Shown here: one piece after another, positions 55,111 to 64,000 of the stretch
How the letters are laid out: every line of letters begins with the position of its first letter
How positions within the stretch are numbered: position 1 is the first letter of the stretch
NCBI GenBank assembly: GCA_023101885.1
Contig: JALPQD010000088.1
Location: forward strand, 2,453,501-2,517,500
Length of the DNA stretch: 64,000 nt
Direction of reading: 5' to 3'
DNA from: Typhlomys cinereus
Taxonomy: Eukaryota > Chordata > Mammalia > Rodentia > Platacanthomyidae
The notes under the pieces: model-generated
Database searches by the model: none
What the model was told of the DNA's origin: nothing
What the model saw: the letters and a program-made list of their open reading frames with translations, nothing else
Program-made: the position numbers and the translations under genes

Positions 55111-57364
55111 ACGTCTCATCTCAGACACTGAGAAATACTCCAAAGTGAACAGTGACTCCAGACAGAATAAATCATTTATCTTGCTTAATCCACAGGCACC
55201 ATTACTTCATCATGGAGGGCTGTAGAATGTGTCAGGATAGCATGACTGGCCTGTGTTCACGGTTCCTCAGAAAACATATCTTTCAAAACACTGGCAAGAG
55301 GAAAGGGAGCATCAAGAACAGAGGAGAGCAAAGTATAAAGGAAGTTGGAAGGAAGGAAACAAAATCTTTTATGCTGTGTGAAAGTCAAAAGATCCTGATG
55401 AATAGACAGGGGTCAGAGGAAAAGCAGAGGCAGATGACAAGATTTGCCCTTCAGAATTCTCCCTCCATTGGATGACCTGTTGTTTACTTGATTATCCACT
55501 TAGCAAATGTTGCTATCGATGCCCCCATGCCCCTGAAGAATGGGTACTTAAACAGCGTGCAGGTCCATAGCTTAATTTCCTTAAAACAGCATTCTGAAAT
55601 CAGTACAGGTGCCAGAATATTCGTTCTAATAATCAGATGGCATGGATGCCACTCCAGTTTCTATATTTAACCACACCTGGAGGGTTTCTTTCATTGGAGG
55701 CTGTATGAAGATGATAAACGGATTTATTGGGAATCGCTGGACTAGCAAACTGTAAAATGAATGTTATAAATACATAGTAGGATGTACACAATGAATTCTA
55801 CTTTACTTTCTTCCTCCTCCACAGTGAAGAAATGATAATTTTTAATCAGTCTAGTGTCTAATGGACTAGCTCTGATCAAACTGCCTTTGGTTCTTGGGAA
55901 ACTCTTCTGGACCACACAGTGTTTTCTTTCATTCTATTTGTACTTCATAAGAATTGGTGTATATGTTTAATCAAAACACAGTTCTTAAAAGCTGAATGCA
56001 AATCAAATAATCTGCAAGGTCAGTTTCCTTCCCTTCCAGTATGATCTAGAAAATTCTGGCGAGATTTCCTGATGTTGCAGATAAGTTTCTGCAATTTGAA
56101 AATAGAGAGGAGACTTTTTTTAGGATAATTTCCTAAAAAGAGAAGTAATTGATAAAATCATTCCAAAACTACTTTTGTATGAAATAAGCATAATCCTCTG
56201 CTAGATGCTAAGAGTAACACAAGAGATCTGAATTACTTTGATCTGTCTTAAAGGTGGTTGCAATTTTTCCATTCATTCCATGAATTCACTTTAAAAAATG
56301 TTTTTGAGAAATTATCATCTACTAAGTTAGTGGCATCCATGGAGGAGATAGGTGACATAAATGAAAACTTTTGCTATCAGAAATAAAAAATGTATGGGTT
56401 TTTAATATTGATATTAGCATTTTTCACATTAAACATTACTTTAAAATAGCAGATGTATGTGTCAAATGATATTGTTGGTCCAGGAACTCTAGAGCTCTGA
56501 GATAAGGAAGGTTAGGAGAAACTGAGTCAAAAAGGATTCCTTATGAAGATACTGTTGCAGTTGGAGTTAAATAAAGAGTTTGTCATCATAATCCTCTAGC
56601 TATCTGCCCTTCCCAATTCAAAATCTGTAATTAAGCCTCTCACTTGAGAAAAAAAATCATTGCCATATGTTTCTCTATTTTTGCCACCTACTTAGCCTTG
56701 CTTCCCAAGTACAAAGAATACTTTGAATAGAATTGTAGCTCCTGAAGCAATCTTCTGAATATATGAGGTAAGAAGTAATCATTTCAGTGTGTGAAACAGG
56801 AATGGGGCCCACAAACTGACTCACTGGGATTCCATCTTAGCACTGAAGCAAGAAGTCATGGCATTTCAGGGGGAAAATTCTCAAATAACTCATCTAAGCC
56901 TACTTACTAACCATGAGTTTGCTAGAGATGTTAGATGGTCAGTTTTCCATGGTCAGACTGATCATAAATGGTAGCAGCTAGGCCAAAGCTCCCAAGTCAG
57001 TCCTTCTGTTACATCCCCAGTCTGTCATCAAGATAAAAATCTCTATTTTAATTTCAGGGCCAACTACATAATTTTCAACACATGTTAAAATGTTTAGAAG
57101 TGGACAGAAGACCATAAAACAAATCATGAGTCCCTCTGGGCACGGGCCTCTGCCTTGCACATCCAAGACAATAGATGACTTTTCCTTTCTCTTTTTCCTC
57201 TTCCTTTTTTTTTTTTTCAATCCTAAATACAGAAACTGAAAATGGCTAACTAAGAAAACAAACCATTCCATGTGAAAGTTAACTCTAACTGTACCACTTC
57301 CTTGGTGATTTCTACTCAAGTCACATGGCACCCAGTCTCTGGAGAGCAGAATGTTGTCTCAAGA
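55111..57364. other. Intergenic stretch with no gene seen
   Basis: About 2.2 kb. 55740-56800 is AT-rich and appears repeat-poor, possibly unique. The 107-codon ORF at 55152-55475 and the 117-codon minus-strand ORF at 56978-57331 (which includes translated poly(A)/(AAAG)) have no recognised domain. Confidence 0.5.
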
Positions 57365-57373
57365 GAAGGGAAT
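57365..57373. repeat. Target-site duplication, left copy
   Basis: GAAGGGAAT, exact copy at 57651-57659. Confidence 0.85.
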
Positions 57374-57574
57374 GTTGGGCTGGAGAGGTGGCTCAGGGGT
57401 TAAACCTTCGCCTTGCAGGCGGAAGGTCCTGAGTTCGGATCCCAGATCCCACGTATAAATGCCAGGCGGAAGCGGGGGCGGCCTGTGCTTCTGGTCCTGG
57501 TAGGGCGGAGCCTGTGAATCCCAGGGCAGAAGGAGGTGGAGGTGTCCATGGTGGTTCGCGAGTTCATCCGTGGT

Positions 57575-57610
<36 letters not shown>

Positions 57611-57650
57611 TGCACACAGTTGAATAAATAATAATAATTTTTTAAAAAGG
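57374..57650 (+). mobile_element. Young CpG-bodied tRNA-derived SINE, sense (best copy)
   Basis: 277 bp. It starts GTTGGGCTGGAGAGGTGGC with A box TGGCTCAGGGG and B-box-like GAGTTCGGATCCC. The body has dense CpGs: CAGGCGGAAGCGGGGGCGG, TTCTGGTCCTGGTAGGGCGG, GAGCCTGTGAATCCCAGGGC, GGTTCGCGAGTTCATCC. An (AC)n stretch, then AATAAATAATAATAATTTTTTAAAAA, carries AATAAA and a T6 pol III stop, so this is a T+ class SINE like B2. The exact 9-bp duplication and preserved CpGs mark a recent copy. The ORFs on the minus strand are not genes. Confidence 0.9.
57578..57606. repeat. (AC)n microsatellite in SINE
   Basis: AC dinucleotides with one ACGC interruption. Confidence 0.95.
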
Positions 57651-57659
57651 GAAGGGAAT
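57651..57659. repeat. Target-site duplication, right copy
   Basis: GAAGGGAAT, matching 57365-57373. Confidence 0.85.
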
Positions 57660-58507
57660 ATCACATCACCCCTGAGACTTGAATGTTTCCCCTCTAGCAA
57701 ACATAGGAAAACAAATAAAAATACAAAAAAGACAACTGTACATCAGTAACCCACATCCCATCTCCTTTGCTTCATTAAACTTTTCAGCTAGACTCTCTTC
57801 TTGACTTCTTCGTGTGGAGGAGTAGTCCTGGAATCAGAAGACAAGGCAAAATATTACAGCAACCAGGGGATGTAAGTCTTTTTTTTTAAACAGATGGGCA
57901 ATCAAGGGATTTGAGAATTCTCCTTCTCTTCCTGCATTTTCTGAAGTTTTTTTTCCAAGTACACTAAGTGAATGAAACCTCAGAGACTTGGTTTGATACA
58001 AGGCAACGAATCTGTGCCCTTTATCAGCTTTTTCTACCCATCCATCCTCCCTAGGACTCAAGAGTTGCCAACACAACAGAAAATCCCAATACTTACAAAC
58101 AGCAGAAGGGCTATTTGAAGGCCACTGAAGAACGCAGCTAATAAACTAAATTTAGACTACAATCTATGAATTTGACATTTAAAAAAAATAGCAGAAAGAA
58201 TTGCTTTCCATGCATGCCATTACCAAGATATGTCTCTGAATTTTATATTTAAAATGTATATAGTGAAAAGCAGAAAGAAATATACTGGTAGGCCTATAAA
58301 GCTATCAAAAAGCCAGATTCATGTACTGAAGAAGTAGCAATGGCCAGCAATTAACACATGGTCCTCTGAGGGAATTTAAATGACTTTTGGCCTCATTTAA
58401 CTAAAACATAGAAGTTTCCCTTAATGTAACTGTAGATTCTGTCCTCCTGAAGCAGATATATATAGTAGGGACTACGAAGTCACAGATAACCAAAAAAAGG
58501 TTTTGTT
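57660..58507. other. Intergenic stretch with no gene seen
   Basis: No repeat named; the 80-codon minus-strand ORF at 57834-58076 has no domain. Confidence 0.5.
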
Positions 58508-58842
58508 AGTAGAGAGATAGCTCAGCCTTAAATTGCTTGTTGTTCAAGCAAAGGGGCCTGAGTTCAGCTTTCAGAACCCATAGAAAAAGTCAAGGTACAT
58601 ACTTTCAATTTCATCAGTAGGGAGACAGAAGATAAGAGAATCCCTAGGACTCGTTGGCCAGTCAATCTAGCCAAATTTGTAAGATCCAGGTTCAGGGAGA
58701 GACCCTCTCTCAAAAAAATATAGTGAACAATGATTGTAGAAGGCACCTAACATCGACTTCTAGCTTGCACATGCATTCACACATACATGTACATGTACAC
58801 ACACGTACACATACACACACATGTACACATACACACACACAA
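58508..58842 (+). mobile_element. B3-like SINE
   Basis: AGTAGAGAGATAGCTCAGCC is the head. GGCCTGAGTTCAGCTTTCAGAACCC, CTCGTTGGCCAGTCAATCTAGCC, GATCCAGGTTCAGGGAGAGACCCTCTCTCAAAAAAATA and CTTCTAGCTTGCACATGC with a CA-rich tail follow, the full B3 order. Confidence 0.8.
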
Positions 58843-59007
58843 ATGGCCTATGAGACTTTGGTATGCATAATAATTTTAGAAAATTGCTCTTGAAAGAAAT
58901 ATACATACAAGAGACTAAGTACACATCAACCCATGAGAAACTACAACATTCTAGAACTCTCTGAGAAGAAAGAAAAGGTATTGTTGGTACATTAAAATGT
59001 AGATTAG

Positions 59008-59190
59008 GAGCCACAAGATGGCTTTGTGGGTAAGGGTGCTTGTGACCAAGCAGGATGACTTGAGTTGAATCCCTAGAATCCATAGAATGGAGAGAATCAA
59101 CTTGCTCAAGCTGTCTTCTACCTCTTCATGTGCACTGTGGTACACACACATGCACACACACACATAAGTACATCAAATAAATAAGCATTA
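59008..59190 (+). mobile_element. B2-like SINE
   Basis: GGAGCCACAAGATGGCTTTGTGGGTAAGGGTGCTTGTGACCAAGC is the head and GACTTGAGTTGAATCCCTAGAATCC the B-box region. CTACCTCTTCATGTGCACTGTGG and an ACACATGCACACAC tail then AAATAAATAAGCATT end it. Confidence 0.8.
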
Positions 59191-59343
59191 GAAAATGCAA
59201 CATAGTTTAGTCAAATGTATGTAAGAAAAAGACTCAAAATAACCCTAGTATGTTCTGGTTACAATTGTTGCACACAAATATTTTATTTATTAAAATCAAG
59301 ACAGCTTTTCATTGGTTCTATTTGTAGGAATCAGAAACTTAGA

Positions 59344-59527
59344 GATTCTCAGATATCCATATTTTGGTAGGAAATAGATGACTTTCATCTTACTTTCAGG
59401 AAAGGAACCAGGCAGGGCTTGTTATATATTTTTTTGATTCTCAGATATCCATATTTTGGTAGGAAATAGATGACTTTCATCTTACTTTCAGGAACGGAAC
59501 CAGGCAGGGCTTGTTATATATTTTTTT
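59344..59527. repeat. 92-bp tandem duplication
   Basis: 59344-59435 and 59436-59527 are the same 92 bases (GATTCTCAGATATCC...GTTATATATTTTTTT) with a single difference (AAAGG against AACGG). The unit is not a SINE or L1 piece that I recognise. Near identity means a very recent duplication or an assembly artefact. Confidence 0.97.
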
Positions 59528-61844
59528 AATTAAAAAAAGCACAGTTCACTCATTGTCTGGGTGTGACTAAGACCTTCACATTTTCTGTGGCTAATAAGCC
59601 CTGAAAAAGGTTTTCTTGAATATCTATTTAATAAATAGTTATTCATGAAAATATACATAACATCAAAAGTAGATAACGATCTTGAGAAAACTAGACTAGA
59701 GAAAACCATTGGAAGAAAGAAAAAAAAAACAAAGCCCACCCCAGCTCAAGGTGCCTGCCAGAAACTGAATCCTCACCTCTCTCCTTATCAGGTTGCTGGA
59801 ATTGAAGGAAAACATCTTCCCATATCCATATCCAGGCTGTTACCTTTGGCAGACTTGGAGGAGGGAAGAGCGAATGAGAGGCAGTGACTTTCCAGTTTAC
59901 ATCACATTTCCACACATAAAACCCCAAAGCATCCAGTGACAGTGAAACTCCATGTCACAGCCCAGCCCTGTGAGGAAGTGGTTCTGTTTCAAGTGGTTCT
60001 GTTTCCATTGGATTTATAGTCACCACTGATATTGTTTTATGTTCACCCTTAGTTCAGAGCATCACACACAGACACTGGGAAGTAAGATAAGATCCCAACT
60101 CTGTAAAGCCAACCCAAACCAGATAAACCACCGCTGATAGAACCTGGAAATTGGATGGGAAGCTGTTTACACCAAACTCTCCTCAAACAATAAATCTTAG
60201 AAAGAGATTCACTTACCATTCAAAGGATTAGGGAATAGAGAAAGAAAACCAATACACCTTAAAAGATTATCAGAATAATTACTCCATTCAAGAATGGATA
60301 TGCTTTTATTCTTCTATGATTTTATATATATAGATAAAAGTCTCCAGTATTCTCTTACCCTTTTCTCCACCTCACCAAATCCTTTCTTGTTCCCAAGTCT
60401 CTCTCCTACTTTAGTGTCTTTTTTGTGATGCATTATATTTCATTAGAGTAACTTCCGTGAATGTGAGTCAGGTTCTTCGCTAGGCACCCATAACTATACC
60501 CTGAGGAGTATACTCCCCCTCAACCTGTAACCTGTAACTACTGTAGCTACTTTGGGAGATATGGGACCTTATAACCTCTACCCCATCCACAAAGGTACAT
60601 CAGTGGGCCTAGTCTTGTACAGGTCACCACAACAGTCAAGAATTTATAAATTCATCAGTGCAAAAAGTCACATCATGTCCAGAAGGCAGCATTTTATAAC
60701 ACTTCTTCCTATCCTCCATTCTTTCCATCCTACCATCTGCATGTTTTTGGAGTTATTATTACAATATATAAGAGGTAAAATGTTAACCGTAATCGTTCCC
60801 TCCAGTGCTTACCACCACACATGAGGAGATTTTAGACTATTTTCTATAGTGCTGACCTAAATGTGTTTCTCTACTAAAATTATCCAAGCACTAGGCAGCT
60901 ACTTGCCTTTCTGATTCGTCTTCTCAACCAATTGATATTAATTTGAGGATGAATTTCTTCCCATATGGCACCTCAAATATGTCTCACCATGAAACATCTC
61001 AGTTTCTAATTTTATACAAGCTTATATTTTTTTTTCAAAATGGAACCAGGATATAAATACTTGAAGAGTGTATGTTTGTCATTTTGATCTTCATGTGTAA
61101 TTCAATTCTAATTCTCTGGAGGATTCATATGTAAGCCCTTCCTTTGCTGCTTCCAATTCTGCCTTATTCTGAATCTTTCTGTTGAATCTGCTAAAGAATT
61201 CCATTGAGGGAGACTCCATCCACAGTTGTTTATTAAATGAATATTTACCATGTCCAATGAAAAACTCCATGTGGGCTGGTCCATCACTATCACTTTCTTC
61301 ACCCCTTTTCACATCAACAGCCATCTTTGTCTTACTCTCACATGTTTTTTTGTCCCTTTCTCAAGCCCATCCTCTCCTCGAGCCTTCTTACAACTTCCCC
61401 TACCCACCATGTTTACATCCTATGCCCATTTCTGAACAGCACTCATCCATCCTTTTCCCAGACTTGTAGGAGCTTGGATCAGAACCTGGATGTGCCTCCC
61501 TTCCAAGTTTCCTTCTCAATCTGAGAAAGAAACTAATAGGTCAGATAGGCCCGTGTCCAAAATGTTTCACGGCTTCCTAAAACAGTGCACCAACTAGGGA
61601 CCAAGTACACACACCCACAAGCCTATGGGAACCAGTGTATGCTCAAACCTTCATATTAAACAACAGAAACAAAGTGTGACAAACCAACAAAACAATTACT
61701 TATTGTCAAAAATCTCAGTAGCTCTCATCATCAATATCATGTTGTACAAATTAGGTTTTAGGGAATTCACAGCAATAGAACTATATTAAAATGCCTGATC
61801 CACTAGGATGAATTATTTTCCTTTTCATATTTTATATTATCACA
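59528..61844. other. Intergenic stretch with no gene seen
   Basis: About 2.3 kb, apparently mostly unique. ORFs on both strands (60552-60824, 61091-61324, 61182-61469) have no recognised domain. No promoter or poly(A) layout is visible. Confidence 0.5.
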
Positions 61845-62240
61845 GGAAAGAGGCTGACGGTTCTAAACTCAGCTCATACACCTGCTTCTTGGACAGAGGA
61901 AGAAAGCTCCACTTACATTGCCACCAGGATGAAACACAGCCACAGAGCAATCGTTACTCAACAGTTAATTGGGACGCTATTACTCAACCGTGGGTCAGGC
62001 TGAGTAATGGATGCCGAGCTGAACAAACAAAGGTCCATTACACAGCCCAAAATATTTATGTAACGTTTCCCCTCATTATTCTTTCGGCTCAAGTGCTTTT
62101 CGGCTGATTGCTCAGCCCCGTAGGAAACGCCATCCTGCCTACAAAGAATGCACAGCGTTTCTGCAATGGAGTATGCAGAATCTCTGCAAAGATGCTAATA
62201 CAGCCTGACTTGTGCCCTTCATGGATCATGACCTCCCACT
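61845..62240. other. Possible conserved non-coding element
   Basis: Repeat-free by eye, with roughly eleven CpGs in under 400 bases, unusual for AT-rich intergenic DNA here. It contains GCTGAGTAATGG, several ATTA/TAAT cores (CAGTTAATTGG, CATTATTC), TGATTGCTCAGCC and TGCTAATACAG, compatible with clustered homeodomain-type sites. No ORF convinces (the 61808-62107 frame has no domain). The enhancer idea is inference. Confidence 0.3.
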
Positions 62241-62740
62241 AACCACTGGATTGCTTACTGTTCTTCTTTCCAGGAGATGAATTTAGTGCTTGTCAATGTT
62301 TACAAATACGTTACCTGAAAGTCTCACCTTCCTTAGAAGGCTTTTCTATCACGCAAGGGATTCTTCCAGTAAAAACGAAAGGACCTTAGCCACAGCTATA
62401 AATACCTCCAGCTAGCTACACCAGCTTCTTTCTAGCTAGTCTCTTGGAATTCAAGACAGCATTTAAATGTGTCTGCAGTATATGAAAGAAGAAAAACAGG
62501 AAGAAAGACTGTGGCCAAGAAACTGTGAGAGAAAACATGCATATACATAACCCAGTAGGAGGGAAGTGATTACCAGTCCTAGCCACAAAATAGCCACAAA
62601 ACAAAAGAAAACAAAAATTTGTTTTTGGTCTATCTACTGTGAAGCCAGCATGACTGGTTCCTCTAATAAAATTAGTGAACTTATTAATGTCCTAATGACC
62701 AGGCTAAAGACCATGGCATTGGGAGAACAAATAAGACTTG
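62241..62740. other. Intergenic stretch with no gene seen
   Basis: Possibly a continuation of unique sequence. TATAAATACC at 62398-62407 resembles a TATA box but nothing downstream supports a gene. Confidence 0.45.
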
Positions 62741-62808
62741 GATATATATATATAGATATAGATATAGATATACACACACACATATATACATATATATATA
62801 TATATAAT
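62741..62808. repeat. (TA)n/(GATA)n/(CA)n compound microsatellite
   Basis: GATATATATA, GATATAGATA, ACACACAC and (TA)n in series. Confidence 0.95.
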
Positions 62809-62987
62809 TATCCGTTAACCAAACCATAAGCATAACCTTTAAACCTTACTCAATATTTATAACTTTATTTTTTGTGGTGAGATGATATATGTAAAATGAC
62901 ATTTGCTCTGTAACAATTGCTGTTTTTCTGGCTTTGATACAAGGAAAGGTGTAATTAATCTCTAGAGTACATATCAAAGTCTACTCT

Positions 62988-63088
62988 TGCCAGGTGATCC
63001 CAATAGTTTGGAGGCTGAACAAGAGGACCATGAATTCAAGTCATCCTGAATTAGGCAATAAAAACATCCTGATTTAAAAAAAAAAGAA
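62988..63088 (+). mobile_element. B1/B4-derived SINE fragment
   Basis: TTGCCAGGTGATCCCAATAGTTTGGAGGCTGAACAAGAGGACCATGAATTCAAGTCATCC resembles the B1 core, followed by an A(10) tail at 63077-63087. Confidence 0.55.
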
Positions 63089-63662
63089 CACAGAAAGTTA
63101 TTCTTCTCAATTTCTTCACTTCAAAAATGAACACTAATTGCACATCTACTACGTACTATTCTGAAAACAGGGCAAAGAAACCAAGACAGAGTCTTGAATC
63201 TTACATTCTGGGAGACATACACGAAAACCGAATGTAATTAAAGAAAAATGGTGATGAATGTTTTGAAGAACTTAATGCAGGGAAGAGTCAACTCTTCTGA
63301 CAGATAAAGAGAGATTCTCCAAAGAGGTAAAGGTAACATTTGGATAATAACATAAGTGATTTAAAAAAAAAAAAAAAACCTCTGTCTTTGGATGGAAGTG
63401 TTGAACTGCATCCCCCACTCCCATGGAGGGAAGAGCAAGATCAAAGGCTCTGAATCGGTAGTGAACTTACCATGTGCAAAGAAAAAGAAAAGAGACCATG
63501 TGAGAAATGCCTGCAGAGAGAACTGACAGTCTGCTAGGGGGCCAAAAAATTGGTTCGGGCCAGATCACATAGGGCTTAGTAAGTTTGGTTATAAGGATTA
63601 CATTTTATCTTAGTAAACTTCCATGAAAAGTCATGGAACTGTTTTAAGGAATTTAGTGACAC
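63089..63662. other. Intergenic stretch with no gene seen
   Basis: AT-rich, with a poly(A) run of 18 at 63362-63379. No gene. Confidence 0.5.
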
Positions 63663-63840
63663 GGGCTGGTGAGATGTTTCACAGAATAAATAACTTGCTG
63701 CACAAGCCTCATGGCTTGAGTTTAATCCACAGAAACTACAAGATAGAGGGAAAGATCCATCTGGAAGTTGTCTCTGACCTCCACGTGTGTGTTTTCTCAC
63801 ACAACACACACACACACTGAAGTTTTAAAAAATAAAATGT
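63663..63840 (+). mobile_element. B2-like SINE
   Basis: GGGCTGGTGAGATGTTTCACAGAATAAATAACTTGCTGCACAAGCC is the head and TTGAGTTTAATCCACAGAAAC the B-box region. GTTGTCTCTGACCTCCACGTGTG, ACACACACAC and AAAAAATAAAATG complete it. Confidence 0.8.
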
Positions 63841-63877
63841 TTTAAAATTGTTTTCTATTTATTTAATTTATTTAGTG

Positions 63878-63908
63878 TGTGTCGTGTGTGTGTGTGTGTG
63901 AGTGTGTA
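63878..63908. repeat. (GT)n microsatellite
   Basis: GTGTGTCGTGTGTG... on the plus strand; probably the tail of a further antisense SINE running off the window. Confidence 0.85.
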
Positions 63909-64000
63909 TGCCAGAGGGCACTGTGTATCCCTGCAAAGAACCAAGGATGTCTTCTGGAATCATCTTGGATTGCTTCTATCTCCTTTTTGCTTTTCTCTGG

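Noticed and set aside
55152..55475. 107-codon ORF, basic
   Set aside because: No recognised domain; begins in or next to the unclassified repeat and has ordinary non-coding composition.
62398..62407. TATA box (TATAAATACC) as a gene promoter
   Set aside because: No CpG island, exon, ORF or poly(A) signal follows at a sensible distance; such motifs are common by chance in AT-rich DNA.

Overview
The window looks like intergenic nuclear DNA of a rodent. It is AT-rich, has no intact protein-coding gene that I can support, and is crowded with interspersed repeats and microsatellites. Evidence for a rodent: tRNA-derived SINEs of B2/B3 type (heads like GGCTGGAGAGATGGCTCAG, tails with (AC)n), B1-derived and B4/ID-like pieces, MaLR-like LTRs, and many LINE-1 copies whose ORF1/ORF2 remnants are close to murine L1. 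A second SINE family with a CpG-rich body, and an L1 promoter built of ~230-bp monomers, are not ones I recognise from mouse or rat. A non-murine myomorph (for example a dipodoid) is possible, but this is inference.

Layout. 1-8.9 kb: L1 3' ends (about 870-1510, 2725-3152, 6720-7050), a MaLR-like LTR nested in a SINE (3548-4150), an unclassified ~425-bp repeat (6008-6432) and a young SINE with a 13-bp target-site duplication (7219-7517). 8.9-16.7 kb: a solo LTR (8894-9390), old LTR fragments, a B4/ID-like SINE and a second LTR with a duplicated R/U5-like block (16060-16700). 17-26 kb: a (GGAA)n tract, an antisense L1 3' UTR, an Rpl29 processed pseudogene fused to a SINE (23011-23936), and B3-like SINEs. 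26284-32450: a full-length but inactive L1 with promoter monomers, ORF1, ORF2, 3' UTR and a perfect 16-bp target-site duplication. 34-41.6 kb: old L1 3' UTRs and a GTF2A1 processed pseudogene with a CpG-rich 5' UTR (38850-40939). 42-47.6 kb: (GATA)n, B3 SINEs with CA repeats and a small minisatellite. 47.7-52.7 kb: a cluster of rearranged L1 copies, two of which look like twin-priming 5' inversions. 52.7-64 kb: mixed repeats, another young SINE (57374-57650), a 92-bp tandem duplication (59344-59527) and a CpG-retaining repeat-free stretch that may be a conserved non-coding element (61845-62240).

Nothing here works as an operon or pathway. The linking process is L1-driven retrotransposition: L1 itself, SINEs and two mRNA retrocopies carry poly(A)-like tails, and many carry recognisable target-site duplications. 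The points most worth following up are the CpG-bodied SINE family, the monomeric L1 promoter, the Rpl29/SINE composite, the paired L1 inversions and the possible conserved element near 62 kb. Repeat family names come from recognition only; no database search was possible.
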